Assembly (NCBI GenBank): GCA_016929595.1
Contig: JAFGIN010000052.1
Location: 1-38,944 of the forward strand
DNA length: 38,944 bases
Origin: Chitinispirillaceae bacterium
Lineage (GTDB): Bacteria > Fibrobacterota > Chitinivibrionia > Chitinivibrionales > Chitinispirillaceae
Direction: 5' to 3'
In this document: positions 17,697 to 27,367 of the stretch, one piece after another
Numbering within the stretch: the stretch's first letter is position 1
Layout of the letters: every line of letters begins with the position of its first letter
Translations under genes and position numbers: made by a program
The notes under the pieces: generated by a model
Seen by the model: the letters and a program-made list of their open reading frames with translations, nothing else
Told to the model about the DNA's origin: nothing
The model's database searches: none

Positions 17697-17892
17697 TAAT
17701 CTATATATCCACTATACTAAAATAGGATCGGGTAACGATCGAATACTCTAAAAACAGATACCTGTAGTGATTTTCTCGCCCCCTCACCAGGCCGGTACTT
17801 GCCTGCAAATCACTTGAAAATTTATATTGTTACAGAGTTTTTACTATTTTTGAAACTAAATCTGCAACGTTTGAATGCTAAAAGGTGTATTA

Positions 17893-19692
17893 ATGAATAA
17901 ACAGGATACGACGCCCGTTTATGATGAAAGTAAAATTAAGACATTAAGTTCTCTTGAGCATATTCGATTACGCACCGGTATGTACATCGGAAGACTTGGT
18001 GATGGAACAAGCCCTGATGATGGTATTTACATTCTTTTAAAAGAAGTGATTGACAATTCAATTGATGAATACATTATGGGGTTCGGAAAAAAGATAGAGG
18101 TATCTATTGAAAAGAGAGTCGTTACCATTCGTGACTATGGCCGTGGAATCCCTCTGGGAAAAGTCATCGACTGCGTATCGACAATCAATACAGGCGCCAA
18201 GTACAATGATGACGTGTTTCAATTCAGTGTTGGACTTAACGGTGTTGGAACGAAAGCGGTCAATGCATTATCGGTACATTTCAAGGTAGTGTCCTATCGT
18301 GATGGTGAATATTCTGAAGCGGTGTTCAAGCGCGGACAGCTTCAGTCCAAAAAGAAGGGTAAGACCACTGAGGTAAACGGTACTTTTGTTGAATTTCTTC
18401 CGGATCCGGATATTTTTTCGGATTACACTTTCAATTTTGAATATGTCGAAAAAAGGCTCTGGAATTATGCGTATCTCAATGCAGGGTTAAAATTATTTCT
18501 AGGTTCTCTGAAATTTGAATCTAAAAATGGTCTTCTGGACCTGCTTACTAACGAAATTGGTGAAAATACCGTGTATCCTATAGGCTACTATCGTGGAAAG
18601 CAGCTCGAATTTGCATTTACGCATACACACAACTACGGAGAAACGTATTATTCTTTTGTTAATGGACAGAACACTTCCGACGGTGGTACGCATCTGAGCG
18701 CTTTCCGGGAGGGAATATTAAAAGGGGTTAACGAGTTTTTCAAGAAAAACTATAATGGTGTCGATGTGCGTGAAGGTATCGGCGGCGCAATCGCGATAAA
18801 ATTAAAAAATCCGGTTTTTGAATCCCAGACAAAAAACAAACTGGGAAATACTGAAATTCGTGGATGGATTGTATCTGAAGTTAAATCCGGTGTTGTTGAC
18901 TTCCTTCATAAAAACATTGATGCCGCAAAACTTCTTGAAAACAAGATAGTTCAGAACGAAAAACTACGTACCGAGCTCAATGCAGTAAAAAAAGAGGCGA
19001 AGGAAGCCGCGAAGCGCATTGAGATCAAAAACCCCAACCTGCGCGATTGTAAATACCATCTCGAGGATAGCAAAGATGGAGAAGCATCAACGATATTTAT
19101 CACCGAAGGGCAATCGGCTGCCGGTTCCATCATCTCATCCAGGGATGTCCTTACACAGGCGATTTTTACACTCAGGGGCAAGCCTCAGAACATATACGGC
19201 AGAAACAGAACCGCCATTTATCAGAATGAAGAATTATACAACCTGATGATGGCTCTTGGCATTGAAGAGGAAAATGCGAACCTCCGCTTCAACAGAATCG
19301 TTCTGGCAACTGATGCCGACGTTGACGGTTTTCATATAAGAAACCTCCTTATGACTTTTTTTCTCAATTTTTTCGAGGAAATCGTAGTCGCAGGACATGT
19401 CTATATTCTTGAAACACCACTTTTCAGGGTACGTAACAAGAAAGAAACGCGCTACTGCTATAACGAAAAAGAGCGCGATAGCGCAGTAAAGCAACTGCGT
19501 GATCCTGAAGTCACCCGGTTCAAGGGCCTTGGTGAAATTTCACCGGGTGAATTCGGTCAATTCATCGGTCCAAATATACGCCTTGTTGAAGTTAATGTTC
19601 AATCTGTAAAAAACATCCCGGAAACGCTCGGATTTTACATGGGGAAAAACACCCCCGAACGCCGGGAATACATTATGGAGAATCTACGCTGA
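17893..19692 (+). CDS. parE: DNA topoisomerase IV subunit B (type IIA topoisomerase ATPase subunit)
   Basis: This subunit binds ATP and drives strand passage with the partner encoded next. It has a GHKL ATPase (LKEVIDNSIDEY, RDYGRGIP, GLNGVGTKAVNALS), a transducer domain and a Toprim domain with E405 in TEGQSAAGS and DADVDG at 474-479. The 599 residues are shorter than GyrB (~800 or ~640) and close to ParE. The ATG at 17893 is chosen because AAAAGG lies 7-8 bases upstream; the frame runs back to 17875. The stop and the next start overlap (TGATG), so the two subunits are translationally coupled. The ParE rather than GyrB call rests on length and the paired short A subunit. Confidence 0.9.
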   Translation: MNKQDTTPVYDESKIKTLSSLEHIRLRTGMYIGRLGDGTSPDDGIYILLKEVIDNSIDEYIMGFGKKIEVSIEKRVVTIRDYGRGIPLGKVIDCVSTINTGAKYNDDVFQFSVGLNGVGTKAVNALSVHFKVVSYRDGEYSEAVFKRGQLQSKKKGKTTEVNGTFVEFLPDPDIFSDYTFNFEYVEKRLWNYAYLNAGLKLFLGSLKFESKNGLLDLLTNEIGENTVYPIGYYRGKQLEFAFTHTHNYGETYYSFVNGQNTSDGGTHLSAFREGILKGVNEFFKKNYNGVDVREGIGGAIAIKLKNPVFESQTKNKLGNTEIRGWIVSEVKSGVVDFLHKNIDAAKLLENKIVQNEKLRTELNAVKKEAKEAAKRIEIKNPNLRDCKYHLEDSKDGEASTIFITEGQSAAGSIISSRDVLTQAIFTLRGKPQNIYGRNRTAIYQNEELYNLMMALGIEEENANLRFNRIVLATDADVDGFHIRNLLMTFFLNFFEEIVVAGHVYILETPLFRVRNKKETRYCYNEKERDSAVKQLRDPEVTRFKGLGEISPGEFGQFIGPNIRLVEVNVQSVKNIPETLGFYMGKNTPERREYIMENLR

Positions 19693-21584
19693 TGGCTTAC
19701 GTCAAAAATCTTTACGATAATAATTTCATTGAATACGCCTCTTATGTCATTAAAGACCGGGCTGTTCCCCATATCAATGACGGGTTCAAACCGGTACAAC
19801 GAAGAATCCTGCATACACTCTGGGAAATGGATGATGGAAAGTTTCATAAAGTTGCAAATGTTGTCGGACAATGTATGCGCTACCATCCTCATGGTGATGC
19901 ATCAATCGGTGATGCCCTGGTAACACTTGCAAACAAGAACCTTTTTATTGATACGCAGGGAAACTTTGGAAACATCTACACCGGAGATCCGGCATCTGCG
20001 GTTCGTTATATCGAATGCAGACTTACACCACTGGCAAAGGACACCCTGTATAACCCGGAGATTACCGAATTCCTCGATTCCTACGATGGAAGAAACAGGG
20101 AACCGGTAACCCTGCCTGCCAAGATTCCTGTACTGCTGGCGCTTGGCGCTGAAGGTATCGCAGTCGGAATGGCAACAAAAATTCTTCCGCATAATCTGAT
20201 CGAACTTCTTGAAGCGGAAATCGCATGCCTTGAGGGAGATCAGCTTCTTGTATATCCCGATTTCATTACCGGCGGTTATGCTGACGTTTCCGAATACAAT
20301 GATGGTAACGGAAAAATTCTTGTCAGGGCTAAACTTGACACAAGCGATCCAAAAAGAATTGTAGTCCGTGAGCTACCGTTTGGTTCGACAACGGAATCTA
20401 TTATCAATTCAATAGAATCCGCCACAAAAAAAGGTAAACTGAAAATCTCCGGAATCAGTGATTATACCGCTCAGGATGTTGAAATCGAGATCCGCCTTGC
20501 ACGCGGTGTCCATACAGATGAAACGGTTGACGCACTATATGCTTTTACAGAGTGTGAAAACTCAATTTCTGTAAATCTGCTTGTTATAAAAGATGATAAA
20601 CCTGTTGTTACAACGGTGACAGAAGTCATTAAACATAATGCTGAGAAGCTGGTACAGATTCTGACTGCAGAACTGAAAATTGAAGAGGGTCACCTCAAGG
20701 ATAGGCTTCATGCAAAAACACTTGAACAGATTTTTATCGAAAACCGTATCTATAAAAAAATAGAGGACAAAACGACTTCAGATGCTGTTGTAAAGGCTGT
20801 CTTTGACGGGTTAAAACCGTTTCAGGACCAGATCAGACGTGAAGTCACCGATGAAGATGTTGAAACATTACTTAAAATACCGATCCGCCGCATAAGCGCC
20901 TACGATATCAACCGGGCAAAGAAAGAGATGCAGGAGATCCGTAACAGACTTAAAGAGATACGGGAAGCGCTTGCTTCGATTGTCCAGTATTCAATTTCGT
21001 TTCTTCAGAAAATTATCACAAAATATGGTTCTGAATACAAACGTCGAACCGAACTGGTCTCTCTTAAAAAAGTAGATGTCAGGGAAGCCGCCCAACGGAA
21101 CCTCAAATTACGTTACGATAAGGACACCGGGTACCTTGGCTATGAAGTTAACGGTAACCTGATCTGTGATGTGTCAAATTATGACAGGATTCTGGTGATC
21201 AGGAAAAACGGATTGTATTCTATTGTCGATGCCCCGGATAAACTCTTTGTCGATAAAGGTATGCTCTATTGCGGCATAGTCGATAAAGAACTGGTATTCA
21301 ATGTCCTCTACCGTGAGGATTCCACAAAATACCCTTACATTAAAAGGTGTAAAATCGATCAGTTTATTCTTAACAAGGGATACAGTCTTACTCCCGATGG
21401 CTGCACTGTTCTGAAAGTTACTACCAACTCAGAAGCGATTGTAACCGTTGAATACAAACCAAAGCCACGTCTTAAAATGCTGATTGAAACTTTTGCTTTT
21501 AAAAATTTTCTTGTCAAAGGATCCAAAGCCAGCGGAGTGCGCCTGGCGAACAAGGAGATGAAGAGTGTAAAGGTTTCGGGGTAA
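19692..21584 (+). CDS. parC: DNA topoisomerase IV subunit A, short form
   Basis: This is the DNA breakage-reunion subunit. The start YASYVIKDRAVPHINDGFKPVQRRIL is typical, and the catalytic tyrosine is Y106 in VRYIECRLT. The coiled gate region lies around residues 370-470. At 630 residues it is shorter than GyrA or ParC of Proteobacteria (750-900), and the C-terminal wrapping domain is reduced to roughly 140 residues without a recognisable GyrA box. This supports a topoisomerase IV role over gyrase, which needs the full pinwheel for supercoiling. Similar short A subunits occur in Bacteroidetes and spirochaetes. It overlaps parE by one base. Confidence 0.9.
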   Translation: MAYVKNLYDNNFIEYASYVIKDRAVPHINDGFKPVQRRILHTLWEMDDGKFHKVANVVGQCMRYHPHGDASIGDALVTLANKNLFIDTQGNFGNIYTGDPASAVRYIECRLTPLAKDTLYNPEITEFLDSYDGRNREPVTLPAKIPVLLALGAEGIAVGMATKILPHNLIELLEAEIACLEGDQLLVYPDFITGGYADVSEYNDGNGKILVRAKLDTSDPKRIVVRELPFGSTTESIINSIESATKKGKLKISGISDYTAQDVEIEIRLARGVHTDETVDALYAFTECENSISVNLLVIKDDKPVVTTVTEVIKHNAEKLVQILTAELKIEEGHLKDRLHAKTLEQIFIENRIYKKIEDKTTSDAVVKAVFDGLKPFQDQIRREVTDEDVETLLKIPIRRISAYDINRAKKEMQEIRNRLKEIREALASIVQYSISFLQKIITKYGSEYKRRTELVSLKKVDVREAAQRNLKLRYDKDTGYLGYEVNGNLICDVSNYDRILVIRKNGLYSIVDAPDKLFVDKGMLYCGIVDKELVFNVLYREDSTKYPYIKRCKIDQFILNKGYSLTPDGCTVLKVTTNSEAIVTVEYKPKPRLKMLIETFAFKNFLVKGSKASGVRLANKEMKSVKVSG

Positions 21585-21937
21585 CGGGAAATTTCGGGGA
21601 TTCCGCTCATCTTCCCATGTAGCAGAATCGGTGGATGGCGGTCCGTTTTTCAGGTAATTCTTCAAAAGAGGAGTGAACTTTACTGCAGAAGCTCACCAAT
21701 ACCGTAACAGGGACCGTAGTTTCCTGCTACGATCTCATTAAAATGGCTGGTCTCTTTAAATCTATTAAAACTCTTTTTTAATATACTTCACCTACATTAT
21801 CCATATTTTTTGAACTCAAAACCTCTGTAACGTAACTATATTTAATGGTTGCAAATAATCATAGTATCTAAAAGATTCGCTATTATATTGTAATTGTAAA
21901 AATATTTTATATTTAAGCGCTAAAAGGGGCAGCATAA
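21585..21937. other. Gap between parC and the cellulase genes, with a hairpin
   Basis: This 353-bp region contains no gene. GTAACAGGGA (21704-21713) can pair with TTCCTGCTAC (21721-21730) around a 7-base loop with one mismatch and one G-T pair. No T run follows, so it is not a clean terminator. The AT-rich 21780-21925 segment likely holds the promoter of the GH5 gene, but I could not fix a -35/-10 pair. AAAAGGGG precedes the GH5 start. Confidence 0.4.
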
Positions 21938-23734
21938 ATGAAAAAGAATTTACTCGCTATCTCAATGATCTGTGCAGCTTTGCTCTGCTCTGGTGTGTCT
22001 TTATCAGCCGAAACACCCGTGGAGCGGCATGGAAAACTTAAAACCAAGGGTGGATACCTGCTCAATGAGCATGATTCAATTGTTCAGCTTAGAGGAATGA
22101 GCTTTTACTGGTCGACTAATGGGTGGATAGGTGCCAACTGGTACAATACAGGAACATTGGACGCGCTCGTCGATTACTGGAAATGCTCGGTTGTTCGAAT
22201 TGCTTATGATGGTAAGGATAACTGGAACAAATGTCAGGAGTTAATCGATCATTCTATCAAAAGGGGCATTTATGTAATTATTGACTGGCATTCACATACT
22301 GCACATGAGAGTGGGGAGGCTCCACGAGCTGTTAGTTTTTTTACAGACAGGGCCAAGCAATATAAAAATACTCCGAATGTGATATTTGAGCCGTATAATG
22401 AACCCAAATGGGCAGGTGGTGCGCAGGCTGAAGTTGGAACTCTTGAAAATGCTCTAAAAACCTGGAGTGCGATAAAAGGATACCTGAAAGATGTAACCAA
22501 AGCGATTAGAGCCCAGGGTGCCGAAAACCTTGTTATCCTTGGCACTCCCTTTTACGCGCAGTACGTTAATGTTGCCGCCAATGATCAGGTTATGGATGAT
22601 GGTAACAAACCATTTACGAATGTAGCCTACTCTTTTCATTTTTATGCTGCCAGCCACGGACCTGAGGCCTATTTTGTGAAAAATGAGAACGACGGAGGTA
22701 TGGAACCCAGCTATTTAGGTCCTGCGATCGGTAAGGTGCCGATTTTTATCACAGAGTGGGGAACAACCCACTACGACGGTGGACAGCGAGTCGATTGCGC
22801 CAATACCGGCTGGTGGTTTACAAATTGGGTGGACAAAAACCATATCAGCCACGTTAACTGGTCAGCCTGCAGCGGTGAAACATCGAGTGCATTTGCCGGA
22901 AGTGCTACCAGCCCCAGTGAATCCGGGACTTGCGCAAAAAAATACATCGCAGTCTCCACAAAAGATTACTGGGCTCGACCAGATCTGATTGGAAAGAAAA
23001 ATGAAGCAACTAAAGATTCTGTTTTTGACATGCCGGGAACCAGGCCCACCGTTGGTTACAACATGTACTCGGGAGCCAACTTCATCCCCGGCAACGTTCC
23101 ATTTAAATTAAGAGACGATAAAACCAACGTACGCACATCGGCAAACACAGCACTAAATGTTCCCAGCAATATCGGCTCAGATGAATGGGTTGAGTATAAT
23201 ATCAAATCGTCAAAAGCTACGACCCACATCATTTTCAGATATCTGGCTGTTAAAAGTAGCGGAACGATAAATATTCTTCTTGATGGTAAAAGTCTTGAAA
23301 CAGTATCCTTTGCTACAACAAAAGCAGACTCAAGCTGGGAATTTAAAGTAGTTCCAGCCGCTGCCAGTTCCGGAAGCCATAAACTCAGATTTGAATTCTC
23401 TGGTTCGACTGGTGATGGATACTACGTTTCGTGGTTTGAGATGACCGACAATCCGGTTGCAACGATACCTGTTTCATACATTGAAAACGTAAAGGTCTCA
23501 ACAAACATTGCGATCTCACAATCAAAAAGCGGTATCACTCTGCAATTGCCTCAACGTCACCCGTTCCACTCATACACACTTTTTGGTGTTAATGGCCGTG
23601 CTGTCGCTTCTGCTCAGTTATCAAAATCAACCAATACTGTTTCGATCAACGCCTTGTCATCAGGAACCTGGTTCGTTCAGTTTATTGGTAAGGATATTTC
23701 AACTACACAGAAAGTGGTTTTTAACGGTAATTAA
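21938..23734 (+). CDS. Secreted GH5 endoglucanase with CBM-like module and sorting tail
   Basis: This is a family 5 glycoside hydrolase, probably an endo-1,4-beta-glucanase. The signal peptide is residues 1-24 (ending SLSA). The catalytic TIM barrel runs to about residue 340: acid/base E155 in FEPYNEP and nucleophile E273 in ITEWGTT, with VIIDWHSH and YSFHFYAASH as supporting GH5 motifs. Residues ~375-505 look like a CBM6/35-type beta-sandwich (SDEWVEYNI, INILLDGKSLETVSF, YYVSWFEMTD). The last ~75 residues form a Por-like sorting tail (GVNGRAVASAQL...GTWFVQFIGKD). It is exported and probably surface-attached, and degrades cellulose or mixed-linkage glucan. It is followed by the GH9 gene on the same strand after 183 bases. 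Confidence 0.9.
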   Translation: MKKNLLAISMICAALLCSGVSLSAETPVERHGKLKTKGGYLLNEHDSIVQLRGMSFYWSTNGWIGANWYNTGTLDALVDYWKCSVVRIAYDGKDNWNKCQELIDHSIKRGIYVIIDWHSHTAHESGEAPRAVSFFTDRAKQYKNTPNVIFEPYNEPKWAGGAQAEVGTLENALKTWSAIKGYLKDVTKAIRAQGAENLVILGTPFYAQYVNVAANDQVMDDGNKPFTNVAYSFHFYAASHGPEAYFVKNENDGGMEPSYLGPAIGKVPIFITEWGTTHYDGGQRVDCANTGWWFTNWVDKNHISHVNWSACSGETSSAFAGSATSPSESGTCAKKYIAVSTKDYWARPDLIGKKNEATKDSVFDMPGTRPTVGYNMYSGANFIPGNVPFKLRDDKTNVRTSANTALNVPSNIGSDEWVEYNIKSSKATTHIIFRYLAVKSSGTINILLDGKSLETVSFATTKADSSWEFKVVPAAASSGSHKLRFEFSGSTGDGYYVSWFEMTDNPVATIPVSYIENVKVSTNIAISQSKSGITLQLPQRHPFHSYTLFGVNGRAVASAQLSKSTNTVSINALSSGTWFVQFIGKDISTTQKVVFNGN

Positions 23735-23917
23735 TAAACATTGATGGAGGAGTAACGAACAACGCCTTACAGCGAAGTGTAGACAATGAAGGGCGAATTT
23801 GGGGTTGTACCCAGGCGCACCGGAGTTTCGGAGAACAGTTTCTCTACCGTTATGACTCTGTAAACAAAGAACAGAAAATAATTAAACTTTCACTCATTTG
23901 ACAGGAGCAACAGACAA

Positions 23918-26431
23918 ATGAAAAAAAGGATAGTATGTACAGCGGTACTGCTGGCTGCTCTCCAGATATCCGGAACATCACTGGATCTGGGAGCTACCCA
24001 TAAAAAGGTTATCCAGTTTTATGGCTACCAGCGCGCCGGACTTAAAACAGGCAGCGCATACAATCTTAACTCAGGTTGGGCTAACGCATCTCATAACGGT
24101 GATCGTTATGATGACAGTCATCCCCTTGATGGCGGATGGTATGATGCTGGTGATTATGTAAAATTTGGAATGAACCTGGCCTACTCTGTTTATTGCCTGC
24201 TCAAGGGTTATGACTATTTTCCTGCCGGCTATTCTGATGAGTATAAATTTGACCATTCATCCGGCGCAAATCAGATCCCCGACATACTTGACGAAGTTAA
24301 ATTCGCCACTGACTATCTCTGCAAAGCAGTTATCAATGAAAACACTGTCATTCTTGATGTTGGCCATGGACCCACGGATCACCAGCAAGGTTTCAGCCCT
24401 CCTAACGACCCTGATGGAAGAAGCGGTGGTGAAATTTATACTTGCACCGGCGCAGATATACCTCTTACCTATGCAGCATGTCTTGCCTGTATGTCAACTC
24501 TTTACCGTAAGTATGATGCAGCTTATGCAGATCAGTGCCTTGCAAAAGCAAAAATGGCATTTACATTTGGTAAAAAAAAGATCGCTTCAAACAATCTGTA
24601 TTGCACACCGCAGGGTGAATTTTATGATTATGAAAAAGATGAGCAAACAAAACAGTACATGAACAGAGACATTTCAGATCGTATGATGCCTGCGGGTATA
24701 GAGCTCTACCGGGCATCAGATAAGTCTGATCCCAATTATGCCACCTACAAGGAATGGGCAAGAAAAAGCGCCGGTGGTTTCAACTGTGTCGGCTTCGAAT
24801 ATATCAGCCCGCTTGCAGCTATCGAGGTGTGGAGGCAGGGTCTTGGGGGCTATGGTTCACTCTCCGGTAACGTTGGTTTTTTGAAAAATAAAATACAGGA
24901 ATCGGGCCACTTTAAAGGTGTTTTCCAGAACAATGGCTGGGGAACAGCGGCTGATGTAGCTACTGCGGCGTTTGAATTTGGTCTGGCTTATGTTGTTACG
25001 GCAAATCAAGCCGACAGGGACAACTATCTGAGCCTTTGCAAAACCCACCTGGACTGGGTTACAGGAAAAAATTCAAAAAATCAGTCATACGTAACTGGTG
25101 TCAACGGCGGACCTTCCAACATTCACTACCGCACCTCTTCAAAACGTGCCATCCCCGGAGCAGTTGTTTCAGGCCCTGATCCTTCTGGCAATTGGGCTGA
25201 CAATGCTGAACGTTATGAATTTACAGAAGTGGCGATCAATTACAATGCGGGTATTGTCGGAGCAATTGGTTTTCTCAGAGCACTCAGTAATACATCCGAT
25301 GATTATGTAAGTATGTCTACTGCATTCTCTGCAACGCCGACATCTGACGTTGACTTTTCAAAAAACACAGTCAAATTCACTGCCGGTTTCTCAAAATCTG
25401 TGGAGTGGAGTGTAAAAATAAATGGGCTCATGGGTTCGAAAACATTTACAAAGACGAGCAACTCGGTCAGTGAAACATGGGATGGTAGTGCGGATGAAGG
25501 GCAGTTTCTCAGCGGTGAGCAGGTAACTGCAAGCATCACTATTAACGGTAACCTTGTCGCTCAGGATCTTATCAAAACTGCCGGTAAGACAGTTGCAATT
25601 GCAAAAGCAAAATCTGTTGCCACATCTGATAAGGATCAGTTGCTTGATGACTTTGATGATGCCGATCTTACAAACAAAAAAGGGGGGCTCTGGGCCAACG
25701 GTGGTAACATTACAGGCCTCAGCGCAACAAAATTATCCGCAACTAAAGTCGATGATAAATCGTTACTTAAAATTGCAGGATCAGTTTACGCATCAGACAA
25801 TTCGACATGGCTCTGTGCAAAGTCATACCTTAACAAGGACACCTCTGCAACAGACTTGAGTGCTGCGAAATCTGTTTATTTCAACCTCAGAGGCAGCAAG
25901 GAAGTTAAAATCCGGGTTGAACTCGAACAGGAAGATGTTACCCCGGGTGAATATCACGGTGTCGACTTGCAGGTCACAATGGCTGAAAACAGCTACAGGG
26001 TAAACCTCGCAGATTTCAAGCAGCCTGACTGGAAAAAAACTGAGAAAGCTCTCAACCTCAAAGCAATCAAAACACTTCGTTTCGCAGTCTACGATTCCAT
26101 TGGTCTTATAAACCTCTTTCTTGATGATGTCAAGATTGACACCAGTGGTACCTCTGTTAAGGCTTCTGAAATCCATCCGAATGCACATTTCAGGCAGGTC
26201 TATTCCCACGGTGCTCTTCAGTTCGCCATTCCTCAACTTGAAAGCGGCGTTCTCGATTGTACCATTTTCAACGTAGCAGGTAAAGTTGCACTTAAACGCT
26301 CTTTCAATACAAAAAGTGTTAACAGTATCACATTACCACTTTCAGTGCTCCCATCAGGGATGTACACAGTTGTCAATACCATCAACGGTAAACCTGCTGC
26401 CACACACCTGAAAATCTTTCATACACGATAA
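23918..26431 (+). CDS. Secreted GH9 cellulase with Ig-like and CBM11-like modules and sorting tail
   Basis: This is an inverting family 9 glycoside hydrolase acting on cellulose. The signal peptide is about residues 1-22. The catalytic (alpha/alpha)6 domain spans ~28-465: D76 and D79 in GGWYDAGDYVKFG (base), IHYRTS in place of the usual HHR motif, and the acid E437 in NAERYEFTEVAINYNAG. A FlgD-like Ig segment follows (~470-570, TSNSVSETWDGSADEGQFLSG). Residues ~585-755 are a CBM11/CIA30-like jelly roll (LLDDFDDADLTNKKGG, LFLDDVKID). A Por-like tail closes it (LPSGMYTVVNTINGKPA). ACAGGAGCAA precedes the ATG. It is likely co-expressed with the upstream GH5 enzyme; a terminator follows. Confidence 0.92.
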   Translation: MKKRIVCTAVLLAALQISGTSLDLGATHKKVIQFYGYQRAGLKTGSAYNLNSGWANASHNGDRYDDSHPLDGGWYDAGDYVKFGMNLAYSVYCLLKGYDYFPAGYSDEYKFDHSSGANQIPDILDEVKFATDYLCKAVINENTVILDVGHGPTDHQQGFSPPNDPDGRSGGEIYTCTGADIPLTYAACLACMSTLYRKYDAAYADQCLAKAKMAFTFGKKKIASNNLYCTPQGEFYDYEKDEQTKQYMNRDISDRMMPAGIELYRASDKSDPNYATYKEWARKSAGGFNCVGFEYISPLAAIEVWRQGLGGYGSLSGNVGFLKNKIQESGHFKGVFQNNGWGTAADVATAAFEFGLAYVVTANQADRDNYLSLCKTHLDWVTGKNSKNQSYVTGVNGGPSNIHYRTSSKRAIPGAVVSGPDPSGNWADNAERYEFTEVAINYNAGIVGAIGFLRALSNTSDDYVSMSTAFSATPTSDVDFSKNTVKFTAGFSKSVEWSVKINGLMGSKTFTKTSNSVSETWDGSADEGQFLSGEQVTASITINGNLVAQDLIKTAGKTVAIAKAKSVATSDKDQLLDDFDDADLTNKKGGLWANGGNITGLSATKLSATKVDDKSLLKIAGSVYASDNSTWLCAKSYLNKDTSATDLSAAKSVYFNLRGSKEVKIRVELEQEDVTPGEYHGVDLQVTMAENSYRVNLADFKQPDWKKTEKALNLKAIKTLRFAVYDSIGLINLFLDDVKIDTSGTSVKASEIHPNAHFRQVYSHGALQFAIPQLESGVLDCTIFNVAGKVALKRSFNTKSVNSITLPLSVLPSGMYTVVNTINGKPAATHLKIFHTR

Positions 26432-26456
26432 GGCGATTTTTAATTTTTTATACTTT

Positions 26457-26488
26457 AAGGATGTCATTTTGACATCCTTTTTTTATTT
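26457..26488 (+). terminator. Rho-independent terminator after the GH9 gene
   Basis: A perfect 10-bp stem AAGGATGTCA/TGACATCCTT (26457-26466 and 26470-26479) with a TTT loop is followed by a T-rich tail. It lies 25 bases beyond the GH9 stop codon. Confidence 0.9.
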
Positions 26489-26654
26489 GCCTTGTCAGAA
26501 AAATTTGCGGGTAGATTCCGGTAAAGGAAGATTCCCAGACTTATGATATAAGCCATATACTTTAACCTTTCATGTTTACAAAAACCATACGATTTTCTCA
26601 TAGTGACTTTGTAGGGTTTATCAATTATAAATTCCGAAATATCATTCATTCATG

Positions 26655-26766
26655 AGTATGCACATTGTTGGGATTAGCACTATTCGCTGATCGCCTCACC
26701 CCTTTGGTCCCCCTCTCCATGCGATGGCCTGACACATCCCCATACTTGACTCCGTCATATTTGTGA
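26655..26766. repeat. Dispersed intergenic repeat, second copy
   Basis: The left part (26655-26704; GTATGCA...GTTGG...ATTCGC...TCGCCTCACCCC) resembles 38862-38915. The right part (26739-26766) is the inverse of 32-56, sharing 16 identical bases. Both ends of the window therefore contain pieces of this element. Confidence 0.6.
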
Positions 26767-26937
26767 AAAAATTGCAGCGAATAGTAAATTCTTATGGCTC
26801 AATCATTCTTGAGATATCCTGCAATGTTTCATTTATTGTGATTTGCAAGGTTATTACGAAGATGGGCTGTAGGCCATTCGATTATTGTAGTAAATAATGC
26901 CCTCCAAAACACTCTTATTCCCTCTTGATACGCGTTC

Positions 26938-26997
26938 CCCCATCCGCCTTCGGCACCATCCCCCGTAATCGGGGGAAGGTGCCGAAGGCGGATGGGG
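26938..26997. repeat. Long GC-rich hairpin, REP-like
   Basis: The arms 26938-26965 and 26970-26997 are 28 bases each and pair at 27 of 28 positions around a TAAT loop. No T run follows, so it is not an ordinary terminator. One arm (26973-26997) matches 20 of 25 bases at 33012-33036, inside the start of the EEP gene. Confidence 0.85.
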
Positions 26998-27157
26998 CTG
27001 CAAATGTAATTGTATGTAGAGTAGCTCTTTTGCTACAATTTTAAATGTTCTACAAACATTTATTTTAAAACCGGATCATACCTGAAATATTCATTCTCAC
27101 AATGGTTCGCGAACCGCAACCACATTGTGTTTAAACATCAGCATTTTTAGTAAGCTT

Positions 27158-27193
27158 CGATACCGATAGCGATACCGACCCCGACACCGATTG
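27158..27193. repeat. Degenerate hexamer tandem array
   Basis: Six consecutive 6-base units read CGATAC, CGATAG, CGATAC, CGACCC, CGACAC and CGATTG. It is non-coding and lies in the repeat-rich gap. Period-6 arrays of this kind are prone to slippage. Confidence 0.7.
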
Positions 27194-27342
27194 TCTCATG
27201 CGTTTTTATATCTTCAGGAATTAAAAATATATCCATCAAAGAATAATTTAGCAAGACACATCTGTGTCAATTTGCGGGCGGGATGTCCTGTATAAAATGG
27301 AGAAATGAATTTAACTTAAAAACCTCAGTAGGTGTCGATGGA

Positions 27343-27367
27343 AATTCCCGAAGAAATATCGGGAATT
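27343..27367. repeat. Short inverted repeat with TCCCGA/TCGGGA core
   Basis: AATTCCCGA (27343-27351) and TCGGGAATT (27359-27367) form a perfect 9-bp stem with a 7-base loop. Related palindromes occur at 27532-27549 and 37535-37552. Confidence 0.55.

Noticed and set aside
26464-26649. Minus-strand 61-codon frame
   Set aside because: It overlaps the GH9 terminator and lacks a ribosome binding site.
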